The translations under genes were made by a program, and so were the position numbers. The notes beneath the pieces were generated by a model that worked only from the letters and a program-made list of their open reading frames with translations, was not told the origin of the DNA and made no database searches. Shown here piece after piece: positions 1 to 7,668 of a stretch of 64,000 nt of DNA. The stretch is from positions 1,674,001 through 1,738,000 of the forward strand of contig NZ_CP045871.1 in assembly GCF_009650135.1 (NCBI RefSeq). Direction: 5' to 3'. Each line of letters starts with the position of its first letter. Positions within the stretch are counted from its first letter, which is position 1. Origin of the DNA: Litorivicinus lipolyticus. Lineage in GTDB: Bacteria > Pseudomonadota > Gammaproteobacteria > Pseudomonadales > Litorivicinaceae.

Positions 1-2
1 AA

Positions 3-551
3 GGAACGGTCGCACGTGTTCGCATGACGATTAAACCCGGCGGGCTTGATGACCCAAGCCAAGGCTGGACAGGAGGCTTTGCCACGCAAAGCACGATGAC
101 CGGGTCGGTCTATCTCAACTGTGAGTTTGTGGTCACAGAAGGTCCTTTTGCTAAGCGCAAAATCTGGAGTCTTATCGGACTGGAAAGTCCTAAAGGGCCT
201 GAGTGGGCCAACATGGGTCGCAGCTTTATCAAAGGGATCCTGAATTCATCGCGTGGTCTGCACCCTGGCGATCAATCCCCCAAGGCTCAGCAAATGCGTC
301 GCATCTCTGGCTTTGCCGATCTTGAAGGCGTCGAGTTTGTTGCAAAGATCGATGTCGACAAAGACCAGAACGGTGAGCTGAAAAACATCATCAAATCAGC
401 TGTCACGCCCGATCAGAAGGGATATGCCGAAGCGATGAGCGCTGCTCCTGTCGCCCCTGTACCTGCTTCATACACAGCGCCAGCAACGCAAGCCACTCCA
501 ACTCAAGAGCAACCGGCTGTACCCAGCGCTCGTCCGGCCTGGGCTCAGTAA
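3..551 (+). CDS. Phage protein of the replication module, 5' end cut by window
   Basis: Small conserved phage protein next to the phage helicase. The frame is open to the window edge and the residues before the first Met (GTVARVR) read like coding sequence, so the true start probably lies upstream. The core (about 130 residues, rich in G, W and aromatic positions, with the segment NMGRSFIKGIL) is followed by a Pro/Ala/Thr-rich tail of about 40 residues. A globular core with a disordered acidic or Pro-rich tail recalls single-strand DNA-binding accessory proteins, but I see no definite OB-fold signature, so a role in phage replication rests only on context. Twelve bases separate it from the helicase gene. 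Confidence 0.6.
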   Translation, partial: GTVARVRMTIKPGGLDDPSQGWTGGFATQSTMTGSVYLNCEFVVTEGPFAKRKIWSLIGLESPKGPEWANMGRSFIKGILNSSRGLHPGDQSPKAQQMRRISGFADLEGVEFVAKIDVDKDQNGELKNIIKSAVTPDQKGYAEAMSAAPVAPVPASYTAPATQATPTQEQPAVPSARPAWAQ

Positions 552-563
552 GGGGGTGCTCTG

Positions 564-2237
564 ATGATTCTTCGTCCCCGTCAAAAAATGTTTGTTAAGC
601 GCTGTCTCTCGGCGCTCGAGAAACATGACAACACTCTGGGAGTGGCACCAACCGGTGCTGGCAAAACCATCATGCTCTCGGGTGTTGCGGGACGATGGAT
701 CCAGGGTACTCAGGCCAAAGTGTGTGTCCTAGCTCACCGTGACGAACTCACCGAGCAGAATGCCTCCAAGTTCAAGCGAGTAAACCCGAATATCGAGACA
801 TCTGTCTTTGATGCGAAAGGGAAGTCCTGGAAGGGGCAAACCACCTTTGCAATGGTGCAAACACTCTCTCGCGAGTCCAATCTGGCGCAGATGCCAACCT
901 TGGATCTGCTCGTCATCGATGAAGCTCACCACGTGGCAGCACCCAGTTACCGCGCCATCATTGAACAGGCCCAAAAACTCAATCCAAGCCTGAAGCTCTT
1001 CGGGGTAACCGCAACACCCAATCGAGGAGACGGCAAAGGACTACGTCCTGTATTCAGCAACGTTGCTGATCAAATTAGTCTTGCTGAGCTTATTCAATCC
1101 GGTCACTTGGTACCTCCTCGTACCTTTGTGGTGGATGTTGGCACTCAACTCGCACTCTCAGAGGTGAAGTGCTCAGCTGACGATTTCGACATGCATGAGG
1201 TCGACGCCATTATGAATCGCAAGGTCATTACCGAAGCGGTCGTAAAGCATTGGCAGACACATGCTGGCAAACGCAAAACGGTGGTGTTCTGCTCTACGGT
1301 TGATCACGCCAATAACGTTGCGAACGCCTTTCGACAAGTCGATGTAAACAGCGTGGTTGTTCACGGCGCCCTGACCAAGGCTGAGCGAGAGTCTGCGCTT
1401 GCGCAGTTTGCCACGGGCCAAGCACAGGTCATTGTTAACGTCGCAGTACTCACCGAGGGCTGGGATCACCCACCGGTAGATTGCGTGGTATTGCTACGCC
1501 CGAGTTCATACAAGTCGACTCTGATTCAGATGATTGGCCGAGGGCTTCGCACTATCGATCCTGAAGAGTATCCCGGAGTCAGTAAGACCGACTGCATTGT
1601 GTTGGACTTCGGCACCAGCACCCTCATGCACGGATCGCTAGAACAAGAGGCCCTGCTCGACGGTCATCAGGGCTCTGGCAAAGCTCCAACCAAAACCTGT
1701 CCAGACTGCGATGCTGAGGTGCCGCTCTCTTCTATGGAGTGCGCACTGTGCGGCCATGTTTGGGAGCGCACAACCGATAGTGAGAAAACCGAACTCACCG
1801 AGTTTGTCATGTCTGAAGTCGATCTACTCAAGCGTTCCTCATTCCGCTGGAGTGATCTCTTTGGCGATGACACAGCCCTTATGGCGACAGGCTTTTCGGC
1901 ATGGGCAGGTGTGTTTTATCTAAACGGTCAATGGTTCGCTGTCGGTGGCGGAAAAGGGCTGGGAACGCACTTGCTCTCGATCGGCGAACGCTCACTTGGC
2001 ATCGCTGCAGCCGACGATTGGCTCAACGAGCATGAAAACGAGGCGGCGGCTCGCAAGTCCCGCACCTGGCTGAGCCAAAGTGTCACTCAACAACAACTCA
2101 AATACCTGCCTGCAGGATACCAACAGGACTTCGGACTGACACGGTATCAGGCATCGTGCCTGATCACTTTCCGCTTTAACAAACGAGCCATTCAAACACG
2201 CATTTTCGCGGCAGTCAAAACACAGGAGGCTGCCTGA
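564..2237 (+). CDS. Phage DEAD/DEAH-box superfamily 2 helicase
   Basis: An SF2 helicase of 557 residues, likely unwinding DNA during phage replication or recombination. Walker A is at about residues 28-35 (PTGAGKT), the DEAH box at about 120, the SAT-like motif III (GVTATPNRGDG) at about 150, and the second RecA domain ends with motif VI (QMIGRGLR). Downstream there is a four-Cys zinc ribbon (CPDCDAE...CALCGH), then a C-terminal region of unknown role. This fits the SSL2/type III restriction-like helicases common in phages. It starts with ATG after a GGGGGTG stretch, and its stop overlaps the start of the next gene by one base, so the two are probably cotranslated. Confidence 0.9.
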   Translation: MILRPRQKMFVKRCLSALEKHDNTLGVAPTGAGKTIMLSGVAGRWIQGTQAKVCVLAHRDELTEQNASKFKRVNPNIETSVFDAKGKSWKGQTTFAMVQTLSRESNLAQMPTLDLLVIDEAHHVAAPSYRAIIEQAQKLNPSLKLFGVTATPNRGDGKGLRPVFSNVADQISLAELIQSGHLVPPRTFVVDVGTQLALSEVKCSADDFDMHEVDAIMNRKVITEAVVKHWQTHAGKRKTVVFCSTVDHANNVANAFRQVDVNSVVVHGALTKAERESALAQFATGQAQVIVNVAVLTEGWDHPPVDCVVLLRPSSYKSTLIQMIGRGLRTIDPEEYPGVSKTDCIVLDFGTSTLMHGSLEQEALLDGHQGSGKAPTKTCPDCDAEVPLSSMECALCGHVWERTTDSEKTELTEFVMSEVDLLKRSSFRWSDLFGDDTALMATGFSAWAGVFYLNGQWFAVGGGKGLGTHLLSIGERSLGIAAADDWLNEHENEAAARKSRTWLSQSVTQQQLKYLPAGYQQDFGLTRYQASCLITFRFNKRAIQTRIFAAVKTQEAA

Positions 2238-2575
2238 TGTTGTGCGCAGTTTGCGGGCGTGAAGGACGCGGGTTCTGTTGGGTTTCACCCAGACGCTCTG
2301 ACATACAAAGGACATTCAAACGCTTCTGCTCAATGGCCTGCCAAGAGATTCATCAACAACGATTTAAAGGAGGTCATGTGATTGACCCTACTCATAACGA
2401 AAACGCGGCCGTGGTCGCTGTTCTGCAGGTGCTAGGTGACTACGTCGCCAAGATTGGTATGGACAAACCTCTCACTGACTACAGTCGCGAACAGATACTG
2501 CAACTGATTGAAACCGTCCTCGATGGTTACTTTGCGCATCTGCGTGCCACTACACCTGACGATGTGCCGTTTTAG
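2237..2575 (+). CDS. DUF6511-like zinc-finger phage protein
   Basis: A protein of 112 residues opening with a Cys pair (CAVCGREGRGF) followed by FCSMACQEIH, a CxxC...CxxxC arrangement typical of a small treble-clef zinc finger. I recognise the N-terminal half as the DUF6511 type found between helicase and nuclease genes in temperate phages. The function is unknown. The C-terminal half (VVAVLQVLGDYVAKIGMDKP onward) looks helical. The gene begins on the last base of the helicase stop, and a GGAGG lies between its end and the next gene, which keeps it inside the replication operon. Confidence 0.7.
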   Translation: MLCAVCGREGRGFCWVSPRRSDIQRTFKRFCSMACQEIHQQRFKGGHVIDPTHNENAAVVAVLQVLGDYVAKIGMDKPLTDYSREQILQLIETVLDGYFAHLRATTPDDVPF

Positions 2576-2584
2576 GAGGTTGCG

Positions 2585-3343
2585 ATGTTGGACTTTAATT
2601 CATCTAACAACCTGAGCGAGCGCATCACCGCCTTCATCGATGAGGGGTTGGCGAAGGATCGCAATGCTCAAACCCCGCGAGACTACCTTGGTGCTTCGCG
2701 CTTGGGCGTCGCGTGCGATCGAGCGCTGCAGTACGAATACCTAAATGCACCCGTCGATACCGGACGTGAGTTCTCAGGTAAAACCCTGCGCATCTTCGAG
2801 GCCGGTCACGTCTTTGAGGAACTGGCGATTAAATGGCTGCGTGATGCGGGCTTTACGCTTCTCACAGAGACTGCGACGAGAGGCCAATTCGGATTCACAG
2901 CAGCCGGCGGTCAGCTGAAAGGCCATATCGACGGCGTAATTACAGCCGCGCCAGCAGAGCTGAGTCTGACTTTTCCGATGCTATGGGAGTGCAAAAGCCT
3001 CAACAACAAATCCTGGAACGATACCGTCAAGAAAGGAGTCACGATTTCCAAGCCTGTCTACGCCACCCAAATGGCGATCTATCAGGCATACATGGAGACC
3101 GATATCCCGGGCATCTCAGAACACCCTGCACTCTTCACAGCCATCAACAAAGACACCGCCGAACTCTACTTTGAGTTGGTGCCGTTCAACGCGGAGCTGG
3201 CCCAGAAAGCATCAGATCGCGCAGTGCGCATCTTGAATGCCTGCGGGGCTCATGAGCTGTTGCCCAGAGCCGCCGCCGATCCCTGTCACTTCACCTGCAA
3301 ATTCTGCGCATGGCAGGAGCGTTGCTGGGGAGGCCGGGCATGA
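2585..3343 (+). CDS. Cas4/RecB-like PD-(D/E)XK nuclease
   Basis: A phage exonuclease-like protein of 252 residues. The core shows HIDGVI (the Asp of PD-(D/E)XK) and then WECKSLNNKSW (the ExK half). A Cys cluster near the C-terminus (CHFTCKFCAWQERCW), with an earlier Cys near residue 39, resembles the iron-sulfur cluster of Cas4-type nucleases. No CRISPR locus is present, so a role in phage DNA end-processing or recombination is more likely than adaptation. It is preceded by a strong GGAGG seven bases before ATG, and its stop overlaps the next start as ATGA. Confidence 0.8.
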   Translation: MLDFNSSNNLSERITAFIDEGLAKDRNAQTPRDYLGASRLGVACDRALQYEYLNAPVDTGREFSGKTLRIFEAGHVFEELAIKWLRDAGFTLLTETATRGQFGFTAAGGQLKGHIDGVITAAPAELSLTFPMLWECKSLNNKSWNDTVKKGVTISKPVYATQMAIYQAYMETDIPGISEHPALFTAINKDTAELYFELVPFNAELAQKASDRAVRILNACGAHELLPRAAADPCHFTCKFCAWQERCWGGRA

Positions 3344-5511
3344 GCAATATCGTTTGGCTCGATTTCAACGATGCGGCCGATCAGCCATCTGAGCACCAGC
3401 CAGCCAAGCCAACCACACAGGAGATCAAACAGCGTCTGCTTGAACGACTACCTGATGTGCTCGGCTCTCTGCTCCCGCGAGGCGTGACGCGCGGCAGCCA
3501 GTTCCTCGTGGGCGATTTGGACGGCAACAGAGGCAAGAGTCTTGTAGTCGAATTAACCGGCACAAAGGCCGGCATGTGGATCGACTTTGCGACAAACGAT
3601 CACGGTGATGTTCTGGATCTATGGGGACAGGTGCGCGGTTTCAATCGCCACTCCCAATTTCCAGAGTTGATCGCTGATATCACTCAGTGGTTAGGAGACC
3701 CTGCGATTGCTTCTTATACAGCACCCACACAGCCCACGGTGCCAACCGACGAGTTGGGTCAGTACAGCCATAAGTGGGACTACACAGATGCCAACGGCAA
3801 ACTGATCGCCTGCGTCTACCGCTATGACACACCTGAGGGTAAGGAGTTTCGGCCCTGGGATGTCCAGGCTCGGAAGATGGCAGCGCCCAATCCTCGTCCG
3901 CTCTACAACCAGCTAGGTCTGAAAACCTCGCACTCGGTTGTATTAGTGGAAGGCGAGAAAGCGGCCGATGCTCTGAACTCAGCCGGAATTACCGCCACCA
4001 CTGCGATGAATGGCGCCAGCGCTCCGACCGACAAAACCGACTGGTCCCCACTCACAGGAAAAGATGTGCTGATTTGGCCGGACAATGATCCTTCGGGAAT
4101 TGAGTATGCGAATGCCGCAGCTCAAGCCTGTGTCGCAGCTAAAGCCAGCAGTGTGGCCATTCTTCAAATTCCAGCGGGACACCCTGCGAAGTGGGATGCA
4201 GCTGATGCTGTGGCGCTAGGCCTGGACTGCGGTGAGTTTATTGCTCAAGCCGATAAACAGATCATTAAGGCCGAAGCGGGAACCATCCCAACCTTTAAGT
4301 TGGGCGAGCTTCTGGATGATGACTCACCCATCCCTGCAGATTTAATCGCACCGCGCGTCCTGACGCCCTCTGGCATGTTGGTATTTGGTGGAGCGCCAAA
4401 GGTAGGAAAAAGTGATTTTCTGCTCTCGTGGCTAACCCACATGGCCGCTGGCGCTGAGTTTTTGGGCATGGCACCGCCACGCCCTTTGCGAGTCTTCTAT
4501 CTTCAGGCCGAGGTGCAGTACCACTACCTGCGAGAACGTGTGAAGGAGATCCAGCTCCCCGCCTCCCGACTTTTGCTTGCCCGTGAGAACTTTGTCGCAA
4601 CGCCACAGCTTCGTCTGATCCTGGATGAGGACGGCATCAACCAAGTCATTCCAGCAATTAACCAAGCGTTTAGTGATGGTCTACCCGACATCATTGCGAT
4701 CGATCCGATTCGCAACGTCTTTGATGGCGGAGACGGTGGCGGTGAGAACGATAACGGTGCCATGCTGTTCTTCTTGTCCCAGCGGGTCGAACGGTTGCGT
4801 CATGCGATCAACCCAGAGGCCGGCATCATTCTCGCCCACCACACTCGCAAGCTGGGCAAGAAACAGTTTGAGGAGGACCCGTTTCAAGCGCTCGCCGGTG
4901 CGGGTAGTCTGCGAGGTTACTACACCACTGGCATGTTGCTGTTTCGTCCCGACGAGACACGCAGCACGCGCCAGCTCATCTTTGAACTACGTAACGGTCC
5001 TGGCCTGCCTCAGTTCAATCTGGATAAAGTCGATGGCGAGTGGCGCCCGGTCGAAACCAGCGATCGGCTAGTAAACCAGAGCCATGGTGAAAAGCTCGAT
5101 GCCGAACGTCGTCGTAAGCAAGACATCATCCTGCAACTGATCTTTGAAGAGGCGGCCCAAGGTCGTGTCTACACCGCGAACCAGTTCGCAGAAGCGTTCG
5201 AGGGTAAAGCCGGTCTTGGTGCGAACCGCACCATCAATGAACGTCTCGCTGTCTTGGCAACCAAGGGCTATCTCAAATTCTTTCGCGATACCGACCACTA
5301 CAACCTGCCACCACTGGTGCGCAGCAAGTACGGCTATCTATGTGTGGAACAGATGACCATTCCTGGTAGTAACGCGCTCAATCACGAAACCGGTGAGTTT
5401 ATCCCATCTCAAATTCCCGTGCTTCCCACTCACTACAAATGCCCCCAAACCGGCGCGGCCCTGCCCGTCGAAAACCCGAACATATGGATCTATCAAGAGG
5501 ATAATATATGA
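3340..5511 (+). CDS. Phage primase-helicase (Toprim plus RepA-like ATPase)
   Basis: A multidomain replication protein of 723 residues. I chose the ATG at 3340 because it overlaps the preceding stop as ATGA; a farther upstream ATG at 3310 would bury 30 bases in the nuclease gene. The first 150 residues are a primase-like N-terminal part. A Toprim domain follows (VVLVEGEKAADAL; then LIWPDNDPSG with the DxD-type acidic pair). Next comes a RepA/AAA_25-type ATPase with Walker A (GGAPKVGKSD), a Walker B-like strand (DIIAIDPIRN) and a conserved HHTRK. The C-terminus looks like a winged-helix region. Such proteins prime and unwind DNA at phage origins. It is coupled to the resolvase gene by an ATGA overlap. 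Confidence 0.85.
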   Translation: MSNIVWLDFNDAADQPSEHQPAKPTTQEIKQRLLERLPDVLGSLLPRGVTRGSQFLVGDLDGNRGKSLVVELTGTKAGMWIDFATNDHGDVLDLWGQVRGFNRHSQFPELIADITQWLGDPAIASYTAPTQPTVPTDELGQYSHKWDYTDANGKLIACVYRYDTPEGKEFRPWDVQARKMAAPNPRPLYNQLGLKTSHSVVLVEGEKAADALNSAGITATTAMNGASAPTDKTDWSPLTGKDVLIWPDNDPSGIEYANAAAQACVAAKASSVAILQIPAGHPAKWDAADAVALGLDCGEFIAQADKQIIKAEAGTIPTFKLGELLDDDSPIPADLIAPRVLTPSGMLVFGGAPKVGKSDFLLSWLTHMAAGAEFLGMAPPRPLRVFYLQAEVQYHYLRERVKEIQLPASRLLLARENFVATPQLRLILDEDGINQVIPAINQAFSDGLPDIIAIDPIRNVFDGGDGGGENDNGAMLFFLSQRVERLRHAINPEAGIILAHHTRKLGKKQFEEDPFQALAGAGSLRGYYTTGMLLFRPDETRSTRQLIFELRNGPGLPQFNLDKVDGEWRPVETSDRLVNQSHGEKLDAERRRKQDIILQLIFEEAAQGRVYTANQFAEAFEGKAGLGANRTINERLAVLATKGYLKFFRDTDHYNLPPLVRSKYGYLCVEQMTIPGSNALNHETGEFIPSQIPVLPTHYKCPQTGAALPVENPNIWIYQEDNI

Positions 5512-6278
5512 TGAATTGCCTACCAATTTACCCCGAAAAACCTATCGCTGGAGTTCTGCAATCTGGAGCAGTTTGCTGCAATCTGCAATCTGCCTGCAAA
5601 CTTAACCTCAATAAAATCAGCAACTTATTCCAGTTTGCAGATTGCAGAGACCAGATTGCGGAGAGCGTCTGCAATCTGCTTAATATTCCATATAAATCAA
5701 TAGGTTACGGACCAATTCCAGATTGCACGCAGACCCCCTCTCCCTACGGGAGAGGAGAGCCCCAGAGGGGAGCTCTCCATCCCAACGGTAGGGATCTGCA
5801 CTCGGTCAAGCGGTTCACACTTCTGGCACTCGACCTTGGCACTCAAACCGGTTGGGCGCTTTCATCTGGCGATAGAGACATCATCAGCGGCAGTGAATCG
5901 TTCAAGCCCTCACGCTTTGAGGGCGGTGGTATGCGTTACCTAAGATTCAAACGCTGGCTCACTGAACTGAAGAGCCATACCGACGGAATTGATGCCGTCT
6001 ATTTCGAAGAGGTTCGCCGTCACGCCGGTGTGGATGCAGCACATGCCTACGGTGGCTTCATGGCCCACCTCACCGCTTGGTGTGAGCACCACAGTATTCC
6101 GTATCAAGGAGTCCCCGTCGGTACCATCAAGAAACACGCCACGGGCAAAGGCAACGCTAGCAAGGAACTCATGATCCAAGCAGTTCAACAGCGAGGCCAT
6201 CAGCCTGTCGACGACAACGAAGCGGATGCAATCGCCCTGCTCTACTGGGCGCTGGATACACAGGAGGTATCAGCATGA
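5508..6278 (+). CDS. RuvC-like Holliday-junction resolvase with repeat-derived N-terminus
   Basis: The last 155 residues are an RNase H-fold resolvase of the phage RuvC type: first catalytic Asp in LLALDLGTQTGW, a Glu in YFEEVRRH, and the final acidic pair in DDNEADAIALL. It would cut branched replication or packaging intermediates. The first 100 residues are unlike the family, Cys/Asn/Gln rich, and are the translation of a repeat field plus a REP-like palindrome (listed separately). No ATG, GTG or TTG lies just before the conserved core, and the ATG at 5508 overlaps the previous stop (ATGA), so the long form is probably what is made. The extra N-terminus therefore looks like an in-frame insertion of noncoding DNA. 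Confidence 0.75.
   Translation: MMNCLPIYPEKPIAGVLQSGAVCCNLQSACKLNLNKISNLFQFADCRDQIAESVCNLLNIPYKSIGYGPIPDCTQTPSPYGRGEPQRGALHPNGRDLHSVKRFTLLALDLGTQTGWALSSGDRDIISGSESFKPSRFEGGGMRYLRFKRWLTELKSHTDGIDAVYFEEVRRHAGVDAAHAYGGFMAHLTAWCEHHSIPYQGVPVGTIKKHATGKGNASKELMIQAVQQRGHQPVDDNEADAIALLYWALDTQEVSA
5556..5728 (+). repeat. Cluster of CTGCAATCTG repeats in both orientations
   Basis: The 10-mer CTGCAATCTG occurs at 5556-5565, 5576-5585, 5583-5592 (overlapping the previous copy) and 5669-5678. Its reverse complement CAGATTGCAG is at 5638-5647, with one-mismatch versions at 5652-5661 and 5719-5728. Dense short repeats beside phage replication genes resemble iterons or operator arrays bound by a replication or regulatory protein. 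The array sits inside the frame of the resolvase gene. Binding-site function is inference. Confidence 0.6.
5737..5778 (+). repeat. REP-like pair of palindromes
   Basis: A perfect inverted repeat of 8 bases (CCTCTCCC, loop TAC, GGGAGAGG) at 5737-5755 is followed by a second hairpin with arms GGAGAGC (5754-5760) and GCTCTCC (5772-5778). Pairs of GC-rich palindromes of this type resemble REP/BIME elements, which usually lie between genes; here they lie in frame inside the resolvase coding region. Confidence 0.55.
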
Positions 6279-6487
6279 AAACACCACAACCTCGCTACCG
6301 CTGCCCACTGGGACGGTTACAAGCCAACCAGAAACCTGATCCTGAGGCCGTCAAAAAACAGGGCTGGAAAGAACAACACATCTTGGTGATATCACCCGAG
6401 GATGAGCGGCTCGATTGGTATGAGCAGCAACTGCTTCGCAATATCGGTGATCGCCTCTACGGCGAGGAAGGAGGTCAACGTGGCTAG
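6275..6487 (+). CDS. Small phage protein, function unknown
   Basis: A polar protein of 70 residues with no recognisable motif apart from a conserved-looking WKEQHILVISPEDERLDWYE stretch, which suggests a small alpha/beta fold. The start overlaps the resolvase stop (ATGA), with AGGAGG nine bases upstream. Its 3' end overlaps the next gene by eight bases. Phages with this module often carry a small gene here, so it is probably real; I assign no function. Confidence 0.6.
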   Translation: MKTPQPRYRCPLGRLQANQKPDPEAVKKQGWKEQHILVISPEDERLDWYEQQLLRNIGDRLYGEEGGQRG

Positions 6488-6881
6488 GCTGACTGAAGAG
6501 CAAATTGCAGAGCGACTGCATGAGGCAGCACGTACCGCACACCGGCTTCCACCGGTGAAAGTACAGGGATACTTCAACGCCTGGCCTGCCATCAAACGCA
6601 TGCCCTGGGAGAACCTTGGCGCGGAGCCTGAGCCCATTCGTATCCCACCCTCACCAGAAGCGGTTGAACGTATGCTAGAGGTGATGTCCTGGATGGTGTG
6701 GCTGGAAGAAGAGCAACGTCATCTCCTCTGGATGCGAGCCGAGCGCTATCCGTGGCGGGAGATATGCGCGCGAATGGGGTGCGACCGAACAACGGCTTGG
6801 CGTCGATGGAAGATGGCAATCGCCTCATTGGCAGAGACAATCTCATCAAATCAAAAAGAATGTAGGGGTATTTGCAAGTAA
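6480..6881 (+). CDS. DUF6362-like helix-turn-helix protein
   Basis: A protein of 133 residues starting at GTG 6480, chosen because AGGAAGGAGGT lies just upstream and the conserved region begins there; an ATG at 6402 would lie within the preceding gene. The C-terminal half reads as a sigma-70 region 4-like helix-turn-helix (PWREICARMGCDRTTAWRRW), and the whole matches the DUF6362 pattern with a Trp-rich middle (MSWMVWLEEEQ). Proteins at this place, last gene before the late region, are candidates for late-gene activators. That role is inferred from position. Confidence 0.7.
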   Translation: MARLTEEQIAERLHEAARTAHRLPPVKVQGYFNAWPAIKRMPWENLGAEPEPIRIPPSPEAVERMLEVMSWMVWLEEEQRHLLWMRAERYPWREICARMGCDRTTAWRRWKMAIASLAETISSNQKECRGICK

Positions 6882-6997
6882 GTGGTTTGGGTTGCAGATT
6901 ACTGCGGGTTAATTCCAAAACCACCACCCCTCTGACCCTGCAACACTTTCGCCAATCTGGTGTATGATTTGCTCTAACCTCGAGAAAAATCTATTTG

Positions 6998-7029
6998 AAG
7001 GCTGCGCTAACACCGCGGCCTTTGTTGTT
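6998..7029 (+). terminator. Probable rho-independent terminator after replication operon
   Basis: Stem AAGGCTGCG / CGCGGCCTT (one G-T wobble, loop of seven bases) at 6998-7022, followed by TGTTGTTTT. It lies about 115 bases after the DUF6362 gene and before the endolysin gene, where an early/late transcript boundary is expected. Confidence 0.55.
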
Positions 7030-7059
7030 TTGGGCTCCTGCGGGTTCGCGCCAAAAGCG

Positions 7060-7200
7060 CCTGCGGGCTAATGCGAAAACTTAATGGGTCCTTCCTGGGC
7101 CTGTGTGCTATGCGGGGGGCAAGACCCCGGCATTTCGCTAGCGACAGCCTAAAAAATTAGGTTACCACCCCAGCAAGTTACCAGCGGTGGTTACCACTTC
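7060..7200 (+). other. Noncoding region, possible cos/terminase-binding region
   Basis: The 337-base gap between 6881 and 7219 holds the terminator above and then a noncoding block with GGGTCCTTCC (7086-7095), a G/C-rich hairpin (CGGGG 7113-7117, CCCCG 7125-7129) and three direct copies of GTTACCA at 7161, 7177 and 7190. Cohesive-end sites of phages with Nu1/GpA terminases contain similar GC-rich blocks next to short repeated terminase-binding sites. Assignment as cos is inference; the repeats could equally be operators for the following gene. Confidence 0.3.
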
Positions 7201-7218
7201 AACCCACTGAGATTATTC

Positions 7219-7668
7219 ATGCTGCTTTCCAAACATTTTGAGCTGGCAGAGTTTGTCGTGTCTGAAACGGCGGCTCGTCAGGGAATTGATAACCAACCGA
7301 GCGATCAGGTTATTGCGAACCTCAGTGGTCTTTGCGAAAAGATCCTTGAACCGCTGCGTGTTCATCTGGCTCGCCCTGTGATTATCACCTCTGGCTATCG
7401 CTCTGTTGAACTTAACCAAGCAATCGGCGGTAGTAACACCAGTCAGCATATGACTGGCAAGGCAGCAGACATCATCGTGCCGGGGATCACTCCCTTTGAT
7501 CTTTGCACACTCATCGAATCGATGAATTTGCCCTACGGCCAGTTGATCAATGAGTTTGGTCGCTGGACACACATCAGCCTTAAAACAAGCGGCAAGCCAC
7601 AGCAAACCCTCACGGCCTACCGTGACAACAACCAAACGATTTACGAAGCGGGATTGATCAATGTCTGA
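7219..7668 (+). CDS. M15-family peptidase, probable phage endolysin
   Basis: A D-Ala-D-Ala carboxypeptidase-like (peptidase M15A) protein of 149 residues that would cut the peptide part of peptidoglycan for host lysis. Zinc ligands are visible as H-x6-D (HMTGKAADI, about residue 77) and a downstream His (RWTHISL), with the conserved TSGYRS earlier. There is no signal peptide, so it would need the holin genes at the far end of the late operon (31302-32068). It overlaps the following methyltransferase gene by eight bases. Confidence 0.85.
   Translation: MLLSKHFELAEFVVSETAARQGIDNQPSDQVIANLSGLCEKILEPLRVHLARPVIITSGYRSVELNQAIGGSNTSQHMTGKAADIIVPGITPFDLCTLIESMNLPYGQLINEFGRWTHISLKTSGKPQQTLTAYRDNNQTIYEAGLINV

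Noticed and set aside
2585..3343. CRISPR adaptation gene cas4
   Set aside because: The Cas4-like fold and Cys cluster are shared by phage nucleases; no cas1, cas2 or repeats are present, and the neighbours are phage replication genes.
7425..7436. ops-like GGCGGTAGTAAC in the endolysin gene
   Set aside because: It lacks the GTG end of ops, is inside a coding region, and is not in the leader of a long operon.
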